Positions 1 through 9,000 of a DNA stretch of 64,000 nucleotides are shown in pieces. The notes below the pieces were generated by a model. It saw only the letters and a list, made by a program, of their open reading frames with translations. It was not told the origin of the DNA and searched no databases. Position 1 is the first letter of the stretch. Each line of letters begins with the position of its first letter. The DNA lies in assembly GCA_046295175.1 (NCBI GenBank), contig JBKBNY010000005.1:124001-188000 (forward strand), read 5' to 3'. The stretch comes from JALOLV01 sp046295175 (GTDB taxonomy: Bacteria > Bacteroidota > Bacteroidia > Cytophagales > Spirosomataceae). The position numbers and the translations under genes were made by a program.

Positions 1-3000
1 CTGGCAAATAGTATGTTTGTCCTGCAACGAGTGGTATTGTAAATGGTGTTACATTGACCAATAGGTTCGGAGCTCCGATTCCACTTACAATATTTGTGAA
101 ATTGTAAATGAAAGGTGTTGTACTATTATTGATATTGATGTAAATCGGAGGTGGAACAATACCTGATAAAGTATTATTCGGCGTAATTGGCACGATTACA
201 TTGAGAGTGCTTCCCGATGGTAACCCACCAGTGTTTGGATTGGTACACGTAACTGTTTGTCCGACAGTCGTACAACTCCATCCATTACTCGCAAATGTCG
301 AAGGTGCTGTAACTCCAGCAGGTAATTGAATCGTAGTTGTCAAAGTACCCGTCTGGACTTGAGTACCATTATTTATAAAATTGATTGTAAATAATGACGC
401 TTGACCAACCGTCAGAGATGGAATTGGTTGAGGAATATTGATTGTAATATTTGCTCCAGCCGAGCCTAAAACGGCGAAACTTGGTGCAAAATAATAAACG
501 TTATCAATCAAAACACTCTCGTTTAGAACAGGGACAACATTGAATGTAAATGTCGCTGGTACAACATTGACCATCGTGATGGCAGGCGTAACTTGTAAAA
601 TGATTGGAGATACAGCACCTGCTGCCAAACCACCAATATTGTTGTTTACAAGTGTTATTGTTTGCCCCACGGTTGTACCTGTCCAACTACCCGAAGTAAA
701 CGAACTTGGAGCAGAGAAGCCAGTAGGTAAAGTAACATTTACAGTCAATGCTCCTACAATCGAAACTGAACTATTATTGATAACAACCAAGTTGAGATTG
801 GTTGCTTGATTAGCCACAAATACTCCACTCGAAATCAAATAAATGGATAAATTAGGTGCATTGATAGGCGTTACACCGAAGTTTGATGTAAGAGTTGCAA
901 TGTTATTCAAACCATTTATCTCGTTTGGAGCTAAATTGACGACCGCCACAAACATCGGTGCTGTATTGACAATCGAAGAAGCAGGAGTCACACCAATCAC
1001 AAAAGAAAGGCTTGCGTTGGTTGCTAATCCTGCACTATTCGGATGAGTCGCTGTCAAGATTCCGTTATTGACGGTAATCGTCCAACCGTTTGATGTACCA
1101 CTCGGAATCGTCAATCCATTTGGCACACCCATTGTAACGGTAAGTGGGCCAGTTGCCGAACCTAAACCAAAGTTGGTAACTGTGATTGTCATATTTGATG
1201 CCTGTCCAACCAAAAGACTTGTAGCTGGTTGACTTATCGAAATCGCCAAATCTGGGATTGCGGGTTGAGTTACAGGTACAAGCACAGTGAGTGTGCCACT
1301 GTTGTTGCTTGTGTTTATTTCTCCGACAATCGCTACTACATTTACATTAATTGTAGGAGTAGAACCAACCAAATTTAGCATCGGACTGATGTTGATATTA
1401 ACAGAAGTCTGTCCGCTTGGAGCTAAACCAGCAGAATTTGGATTGGTACAAGTCAATGTTTGTCCAGTTGTTGTGCAAGACCACATCCCACTTGTAAACG
1501 ATGCTGGAATTGAAATACCAACAGGTAAAGAAACAGTTACCGAAAGCGGAGTATTGATGGCGATTCCGCCACTGTTAATGACATTAACCGTTAAAACGGA
1601 TGTTTGCCCAACAACCAATACCGGATTTGGTTGTAGTATTGTGACTGATAAATCAGATGCAGCTTGAATAAATACGGCGGTTGGCCCAGCCACACAATTA
1701 CTACATGGCGATGAAGGTTGTGGAGTAGCAGAACTCATTCCACCACCCGAAACATACGCAATGTTGGTTGCAGTACCCGACAAAGTAGGATTTACTCTCA
1801 AAGTAAATGTACTCGAATTTGCCGCATTTGCGATGAGTGTGTTCGAGCTTGTACATTGTACAATATCATTGTTTTGGGCATCAACACCGATTTTATTACA
1901 AGTCCAACCCGCACCAGTCGAAGAAACGTATTTCAAACCACTGCGAAGTGTATCTGTTACGGTAATTGTACCCGTGCTATTTGTACCACCAGTATTGACA
2001 ACTGTAAAAGTAAAATCAAATGGATTGCTTTGATAAGTAATTGCCGAAGCAAATTTGACGAGTCTGATATTTGGCAATGAAATCAATTGTCCTTGTCCCG
2101 AAGTCGTATTATCGCTCAAGTTACTTTCGCCACTAACGGTATTGACATTGGCAACAATTGTTACGGTCTGGCCACTAACTGCATTTGAAGGTGTAGTAAC
2201 TGGCACGATAATCGGCAATACGGCATTGCTCGCTAAACCACTCGAATTCGGATTTGTACAAGTTATCGTTTGTCCGACTGTTGTACAAGACCAGCCCGAA
2301 CTTGAGAATGAAGCCGGAGCAGTTGCACCATTTGGTAAAGTGACAGTTGCGGTTAATTGACCATTGATAGCTATTGTTCCATTATTAACGACATTTACAG
2401 TTACATTCGATGATTGACTAGCATAAAGTGTAAAGGTCGGAATATTGATTGAGATATTCGGAGCCGTCACAGCAGAAGTCGTAATCAGTGAAGTGCTATT
2501 GTTTGATGTATTTGAATCAGACCCCGTTGAGGAAACGTTGAATCCAAAGGTAAGAATCTGACCTGCATTTGTCGCCGAAGGTACAACCGGAATCGCCAAA
2601 GAAAGCGTTGCATTCGCAGCTAATCCACTTGTATTTGGGTTTGTACAGGTTACAGTTTGTCCGCTTCTTGTACAACTCCAACCACTCGCTGTAAAACTAC
2701 TCGCTGGTGTACTAACGCCCGTTGGGAGTGTAGTAGTCAATGTAATTGTACCAGTGGCAGTATTCGACAAATTGGTAACTGTCACATTGATATTTGATGT
2801 CTGACCAACCGATAATGCAGGTGAAGGCTGAGTAGCCGATACTGTTAAATCAGCAGGTAAAACACAAGGTAAAGCACAAGTATAATTACATTTCCATGCA
2901 TTGGCAGTGCCATTGCCCAAGATAGTTATTTGGTTTCCGGGGTTGAGATTTTGGAATCCTGACTGGAATGGGTCAGTTGTTTCCCAAAGTCCTACTGTAC

Positions 3001-5950
3001 CGTTACAACTATTTAAGTTTTGGAATGTAAACAATGGGTATTCAACATTTGCTTGAATATCAAAAAGTGTTGGACTGGTAGCCTGATTGAACCCAAAGAA
3101 AATATAATCATTTGTAGGGTCTATCGAAGGACCATCCACACGGCTGCTGCTGTTGGTAGTCCATTGCATATTGCCCGTTGCCGAAACTCCACCGATATTC
3201 ACTGGTACAAATCGGCTCGTACCCAATCCGTGTGGTACTTTGAGCGTAACTTGAGCAGTACCTATACGAGCTGCACCGCCAGTAAATGCCGTTGCAGATT
3301 TCATGTAAACAGTGTATGTAAGGCCATCGTTTCCTAATCTGATACCATAACGCACCCCAATTCCGCAGTCTGTTGCGTTACAACCCGAAGTTCCGTTTGT
3401 GATAACCATCGGTGTACCCGTAACGCTACCATTTGATACGCCATTGCCCGATACTGTTCCTTGTGGGGTAAAACTCACTGGTTGAGTTGTATTGTACTGG
3501 ATATTTAATGGCACTGATGAGCCATTTGCTAAAGCAATCGGATTCGTACAAGTCAACTGCTGAGCAACTTGACTGCAAGTCCAGCCGCTATTGACCGATG
3601 CAAAGTTTACACCCGTTGGTAATGTTGAGGTATAGGTAAGTGGACCAGTAGCAGGAGCATTACCGATATTGCTCAGAATAATATTTTGAACAAACGGAAT
3701 ACCAGTTGTACCAGTCGGAGGGTTAGACACTGAACTTACCACCACATTTGGCTGATTGGTAACTACAGGCGATATAACAGTATTTACTAATGTACTAAAT
3801 GCCGTACCAGCTCCGCCACCCGATGTGTAAGCAAAAGTACTGATTGTACCAGTTACAGTTGGATTGACAGTTATGCTGAATGGACTGCTTGAACCATTAT
3901 TAATTGGGTTCGGATTATTACAAACCACAAATGTACCCTGTGCCGAGCAAGACCATCCTGCACCAGAAGCCGAGGAATAACTTACACCGTTTGGAAGTGG
4001 AATCGTTACGGTTGTTGCACCCGTTGTTGGGCCAGTGCCTGTATTCGTCAAATTAACCGAATAGTTATATGGTACATTAACTGTTCCAGTGGCAGGTGCT
4101 GTCATCGAAATCGTGAATGCAGGCACACCAGCAGCTGGATTGACGGTTATTGGTTGTGTCGAAGAATTCAATGGATTTGGTAATCCTCCTCCAGTTGTTG
4201 TTGTCGTAATTGAGACAGTACACGTCTGAATCGGTGTAAATGTCAACGCCAGAGGAGCCGAACCACTCGCTGGTATCGGATTTGGGTTATTACAAACTAC
4301 ATTTGTTCCCTGAACATTACAGGTCCAACCCGTTCCGGTCGAGCTCGTGTAAGTCATACAAGAAGGAATGGGTGTTGAAACCGAAATCGGTGTTGTAGTG
4401 GCACCTGTTCCTGTATTATTTACATTAACATTTACAGTAAATGGTGTACCAACAGTTGTGGTGGTAGGTGCAGTTGTTGAAACCGTAACATTTGGACTGG
4501 CTACTACTGGGCAAACCGCGGCACTGCCGTAATTTCCACACCACTTATTTCCTGCCCCCGCTCCACTTACCGAAATTTGATTACCTACGTTAAAATTAAT
4601 AGCATTCGGTACTTGGAAGGCATCGGTTGTTGCCCAAAGAGAAACTGGGCCATTACAAGTGGCTGTATTCTTAAATGTAAATAATGGAATTTCTACACCA
4701 GCAGTAATATTGAATACTGTTGGGCTTGTTGATTGGTTGAAATTGAATACTACATAATAGAAACTACCTTGCTGCACTTGCTGAGTTGTGCCAGTTGTCC
4801 AGGTCATGCTATTGAGGCCAGTCAAGTTACTAATAACTGGTGTAGCTCCACCCAAAGGGAATGGAAATACAACTGTAACTTGGGCGGTTCCGATGGTTGC
4901 GGCTGTTCCGGTAAAAGTCGTGTTCGACTTCATCCAAACTTTATACGAGCCATCGGCTTCGGTTGTGATTTTATATTCAATTAAACAACCTGTTGAAGCA
5001 GGGTTTATTGTTAAATTTTGTGTAGGCGAAGTTGAAGGTGTTGCATCTCCACCACCCGAAACCGTCGAGGCAATGCTTGTAGCACCCGTTTGCGTTGGAT
5101 TGAACGTCATCGTAAACGGACTACTTGTTGCTGCTGCAATCGGGTTTGGATTCGTACAAACTACATTAGTTGTTACTTGTGAGCATGTCCAGCCTGTACC
5201 TGCCGAACTTAAATAACTCATACCAACAGGAATTGGCGTTGTTACGGTGGTTGTTCCAGTTGTTGGGCCAGTTCCTACATTACTCACATTTACACTAAAA
5301 ACTGCTGGTGTATTTTGTGTAATTGTAGCAGGAGGTGTAACCGCAACCTGCAAATCGGGAGCTGTTGGTGTATTACACGGAATCGGACTTGTTCCATAAT
5401 TGCTATGCCATTTATTTCCAAATCCTGCCCCAAAAATTGTTATTTGATTTCCTACATTAAAGTTATCAGTATTTGGTACTTGCAGCGGGTCTGTGGAATC
5501 CCAAAGGGCTACTGGGCCAGAACAAGTATTGCTATTTTTAAAACTAAATAATAGTATTTCGGTATTAACCGTAATATCAAACAATACGTTTCCGGGTTGT
5601 GTAAAGCCAAATACGATATAATCTTTGTTGGTTGGTGTGCCGCTAACAGATGGATTGTTCAATCGAGTTTGAGAACTCGTTGTCCACGTCATTCCGTTAT
5701 TTCCTGTCAAATTACTAACTGTAAATTGACTTGCCCCAACTCCAGTCGGAACTACCAATGAAACCTGAGCGGTTCCGATTCGAGCGTTTGTGCCTGTGTA
5801 AGTATTCAACGACTTCAACCAAACTTTATAGGTTCCGTCTGGGTCTAAAGTCAGTTTATACTGAGCAGGCAAAGTGGTTGTTTGCCCAGTTGCTTGAAAG
5901 AAAAAAGCCATCAAGCACTGCAAAAGTATAATGATATATGTCTTTTTCAT
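1..5950 (-). CDS. Large exported CARDB/DUF11-repeat surface protein (C-terminus beyond window)
   Basis: The reading frame is open from an ATG at 5948-5950 to the left edge, so at least 1983 residues are present and the stop is not seen. It starts MKKTYIIILLQCLMAFFFQA, a typical signal peptide. A beta-rich module of about 150 residues follows (QYKLTLDPDGTYKVWLKS...). This module recurs three times, at roughly 5360-5890, 4505-4990 and 2870-3380. Each copy is followed by CARDB/DUF11-like repeats with a conserved pair of cysteines (GWSCTTVGQTVTC). From about 2860 to the left edge the protein is an array of these repeats of about 110-140 residues. Such repeats usually form elongated stalks on the cell surface. 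The three downstream-facing neighbours on the same strand are also giant surface proteins, so an adhesin or matrix role is inferred. No catalytic domain is visible. A sorting signal would lie outside the window. Confidence 0.88.
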   Translation of the reverse strand, partial: MKKTYIIILLQCLMAFFFQATGQTTTLPAQYKLTLDPDGTYKVWLKSLNTYTGTNARIGTAQVSLVVPTGVGASQFTVSNLTGNNGMTWTTSSQTRLNNPSVSGTPTNKDYIVFGFTQPGNVLFDITVNTEILLFSFKNSNTCSGPVALWDSTDPLQVPNTDNFNVGNQITIFGAGFGNKWHSNYGTSPIPCNTPTAPDLQVAVTPPATITQNTPAVFSVNVSNVGTGPTTGTTTVTTPIPVGMSYLSSAGTGWTCSQVTTNVVCTNPNPIAAATSSPFTMTFNPTQTGATSIASTVSGGGDATPSTSPTQNLTINPASTGCLIEYKITTEADGSYKVWMKSNTTFTGTAATIGTAQVTVVFPFPLGGATPVISNLTGLNSMTWTTGTTQQVQQGSFYYVVFNFNQSTSPTVFNITAGVEIPLFTFKNTATCNGPVSLWATTDAFQVPNAINFNVGNQISVSGAGAGNKWCGNYGSAAVCPVVASPNVTVSTTAPTTTTVGTPFTVNVNVNNTGTGATTTPISVSTPIPSCMTYTSSTGTGWTCNVQGTNVVCNNPNPIPASGSAPLALTFTPIQTCTVSITTTTTGGGLPNPLNSSTQPITVNPAAGVPAFTISMTAPATGTVNVPYNYSVNLTNTGTGPTTGATTVTIPLPNGVSYSSASGAGWSCSAQGTFVVCNNPNPINNGSSSPFSITVNPTVTGTISTFAYTSGGGAGTAFSTLVNTVISPVVTNQPNVVVSSVSNPPTGTTGIPFVQNIILSNIGNAPATGPLTYTSTLPTGVNFASVNSGWTCSQVAQQLTCTNPIALANGSSVPLNIQYNTTQPVSFTPQGTVSGNGVSNGSVTGTPMVITNGTSGCNATDCGIGVRYGIRLGNDGLTYTVYMKSATAFTGGAARIGTAQVTLKVPHGLGTSRFVPVNIGGVSATGNMQWTTNSSSRVDGPSIDPTNDYIFFGFNQATSPTLFDIQANVEYPLFTFQNLNSCNGTVGLWETTDPFQSGFQNLNPGNQITILGNGTANAWKCNYTCALPCVLPADLTVSATQPSPALSVGQTSNINVTVTNLSNTATGTITLTTTLPTGVSTPASSFTASGWSCTRSGQTVTCTNPNTSGLAANATLSLAIPVVPSATNAGQILTFGFNVSSTGSDSNTSNNSTSLITTSAVTAPNISINIPTFTLYASQSSNVTVNVVNNGTIAINGQLTATVTLPNGATAPASFSSSGWSCTTVGQTITCTNPNSSGLASNAVLPIIVPVTTPSNAVSGQTVTIVANVNTVSGESNLSDNTTSGQGQLISLPNIRLVKFASAITYQSNPFDFTFTVVNTGGTNSTGTITVTDTLRSGLKYVSSTGAGWTCNKIGVDAQNNDIVQCTSSNTLIANAANSSTFTLRVNPTLSGTATNIAYVSGGGMSSATPQPSSPCSNCVAGPTAVFIQAASDLSVTILQPNPVLVVGQTSVLTVNVINSGGIAINTPLSVTVSLPVGISIPASFTSGMWSCTTTGQTLTCTNPNSAGLAPSGQTSVNINISPMLNLVGSTPTINVNVVAIVGEINTSNNSGTLTVLVPVTQPAIPDLAISISQPATSLLVGQASNMTITVTNFGLGSATGPLTVTMGVPNGLTIPSGTSNGWTITVNNGILTATHPNSAGLATNASLSFVIGVTPASSIVNTAPMFVAVVNLAPNEINGLNNIATLTSNFGVTPINAPNLSIYLISSGVFVANQATNLNLVVINNSSVSIVGALTVNVTLPTGFSAPSSFTSGSWTGTTVGQTITLVNNNIGGLAAGAVSPIILQVTPAITMVNVVPATFTFNVVPVLNESVLIDNVYYFAPSFAVLGSAGANITINIPQPIPSLTVGQASLFTINFINNGTQVQTGTLTTTIQLPAGVTAPSTFASNGWSCTTVGQTVTCTNPNTGGLPSGSTLNVIVPITPNNTLSGIVPPPIYININNSTTPFIYNFTNIVSGIGAPNLLVNVTPFTIPLVAGQTYYLP
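2870..5890 (-). repeat. Three copies of the N-terminal-type module inside one protein
   Basis: Three protein-level repeats occur at about 5360-5890, 4505-4990 and 2870-3380. Each has a hydrophobic strand pattern of the type YK-[IVL]-x-D-x-D-G-x-Y-x-V-[WY]-[LM]-KS, then GTAQV, then a block ending in a cysteine and 'P-x-N-x-GN'. The same module forms the N-terminus of the proteins at 30213-35429 and 36616-38166. The copies have diverged at DNA level, so the duplication is old. Confidence 0.7.
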
Positions 5951-6000
5951 AGACTATTTGGAAGGCTAATGTGAGATTTTTGAATAAAGAGAACTTGATT

Positions 6001-6036
6001 TTGAGGGTTTTGAGAAGAATCACTCAAAACCCTCAA
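6001..6036 (-). terminator. Strong hairpin after the 1617-residue protein gene
   Basis: A perfect 14-bp inverted repeat (TTGAGGGTTTTGAG / CTCAAAACCCTCAA) with an 8-nt loop starts 12 bp past the stop codon at 6048. There is no long U-tract on the minus strand, which is common for Bacteroidota terminators. It also lies upstream of the next minus-strand gene, which begins at 5950. Confidence 0.7.
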
Positions 6037-6047
6037 GCATCATTTGA

Positions 6048-9000
6048 TTATGGCAATTGTTGCCAAATGATGTAGTTCAAGAACTGACTTGTATTGCTTG
6101 GGTGAGTCAGCACTTCAAAGAATATCAAATCAACTTCGTTGTTTGGTCCTTGGAAGATTACCTGACCGTTCATATCCACATCAGCTTGGTCATATACATT
6201 ATTTCTAATAAAGTTTGTAAACTGGCTTGTATTAGAAGGGTCTGACATCACCGAGAAGAAAATTGCATCTACATCGTTATCAGGGCCTTGGAAAATCACT
6301 TTATCATCGGCGTAAGCGTTCCCTGCCCACATCATTGTTTTTCCACTATCCGTAACTTGAGGGCTTGTGTTGCGTTTCAAGTTGCCAACAGCGTACATAT
6401 AAGTAGCAGTCGTTGGATTTGTGAAATCAATCAATGGAGTAGAACTCGAAACTGCCACAGCCGAAGCCGTCATTACACTCAAGTGATTTCTGTGACGAAC
6501 CGTTACGAAATAGTTTCCTGCTGATAGGCTATTGAAACTCAACGCAGATGTTCCGTTTACATCAACAATATCGCCATCTCTCTGAATCAATGCTGAACGA
6601 GTTGCTACAACCGTTGATGGATTTGACGAGCTTCTCAATTCGACCATTACCCAATCAACAATGGCATTATTTCCAGTAGTTGTAAGTACACTTGGAGCAA
6701 CAGTTTCTGTTCCGCCACCATTTACATGGATGTATCCTTTTGCACTTGTATATGGCTGAGTAGATGGAATTAAGCCTTTAGAGCGTAAATCATCACGCAT
6801 CAAACCACTTGTGCCGTTTACTGCTGCACCTTGCAAGAATGCTTTGAGTGTAAGTGTCAATGCACCGCCAGCAATAGGAGTTGTCAATGCAATAATACTT
6901 GAGTTATTGGTTGTAACGGTTTCTCCTGCAACTGGTGTTACAGTTCCGTTTAAGACAACTTGCTGTCCTGCTGTTCCTGCATTTGGTGTTAGCTGAATGT
7001 TAAATGTTGTTGTTCCTGCTACTGCTAAACCCGTTGTATTAGGATTGCTACACGTCAATATCGAACCAGTCAGTGTACATGACCATCCGTTACCAGCATT
7101 GTAAGATGCTGGACTGGTTGTATTGCTCGGAATATTGAAGATGAAATTCATCGCACCGTTTGCAATAGCATTACCAACATTTGTAACTGTAACAGGGATA
7201 CTCGAAGCCTGACCAACTGTAAGTGCTGGCGTTGGAGTTCCATAACTTAATGATAAGTCTGGAATACCTACTACTGGACAACCCGTTGGGGCTACACCAG
7301 CTACTGTCGGACAGTTATCTGTTGTATCAAGCACGCCATCATTATCCGAATCTGTATCAAGATAATTTGGTTTACCATCACCATCTGGGTCGGCTATGCC
7401 TTCCACACCGTCGGTCAATCCATCATTATCCGAATCGTTATCCAAATAATTTGGTTTGCTATCACCATCTGGGTCAGCAGTTCCTTCCACAGCATCAGTT
7501 ATACCATCACCATCCGAATCTGTATCTAAATAATTTGGTTTACCGTCATTATCAGTATCAATTGTACCTTCGGTTGCATCTGGAATTCCATCACCATCCG
7601 AATCCGTATCTAAATAATTTGGTTTGCCATCGTTATCGGTATCGGTTGTTCCTTCAACAGAATCTAAGATGCCATCGCCGTCAGAGTCTGTGTCTAAGTA
7701 GTTTGGTTTGCCATCGCCGTCTGTATCGGTTGTTCCTTCGGTTGCATCAGAAATTCCATCGCCATCAGAATCAACATCATACGGATTCAGTCTTGAATCG
7801 ACATCAGTATCAACTGGTGTAAGGCCGGCTCCTGCCAATGTTGGAACACCATTTGTTCCTACGGTTGGATTACCACTTCCGATTCTTCCATCGTTATCTG
7901 GGTCTGTTCCACCTGCTTCGATTACATCTCTGATTCCATCGCCGTCCGAATCATAATCCAAGGCGTTTGGAGTGCCATCACCATCAGTATCGCAAGTAGT
8001 AGCCGATGGATTACATGCGGCATTTTCTACTGTATCTAAAATACCATCGTTATCATCATCTAAATCAAGATTATTTACGATACCATCGCCATCAGTATCC
8101 AACGGACAACCCGATGGAGCTACACCTGCCGCTGTTGGACAAGCATCTGTTGCATCTGGAATAGTATCGCCATCAGAATCTGTATCTAAGAAGTTTGGTT
8201 TACCATCATTATCAGGGTCGGCTGAACCTTCGGTAGCATCCGAAAGACCATCATTGTCTGAGTCTGTATCTAAATAATTTGGTTTGCCATCGCCATCAAT
8301 ATCGGTATTTCCTTCGACCGAATCTAAGATTCCGTCACCATCCGAATCAGTATCCAAATAATTTGGTTTACCATCGCCATCGGTATCAATTATGCCTTCG
8401 ATTGCATCCGAGATGCCATCGCCATCTGAATCAACATCGTAAGGATTGAGTTTAGAATCGCCATCAGTATCTACTGGAACGAAGCCAGTTCCTGCCAAAG
8501 TTGGCACGCCGTTGCTTCCGATTGTCGGATTTCCAGTCCCTGGTCTTCCGTTATTGTCTGGGTCGGTTCCGCCCGCTTCGATGACGTCTTTGATTCCATC
8601 ATTATCAGAATCTAAATCTAAATTATTCGGAATACCATCGTTATCAGTATCGCAAGTTGTTGCCGAAGGCGTACAAGCTGCGTTTTCTACTGTGTCTAAA
8701 ATACCATCGTTATCGTCGTCTAAATCGGCGGCATCTACCACACCATCGCCATCTGTATCTAAAGGGCAACCCGTTGGGGCTACACCAATCACAAGTGGGC
8801 AGGCATCGGTGGCATCTAACACTCCATCATTATCCGAATCGGTATCTAAATAATTTGGTTTGCCATCGCCATCTAAATCATTTGTACCTTCGGTTGCATC
8901 TGATAAACCATCATTATCAGAATCAGTATCTAAATAATTTGGCTTGCCATCGCTATCTACATCAGTTGTTCCTTCGGTAGAATCTGGGATACCATCGCCA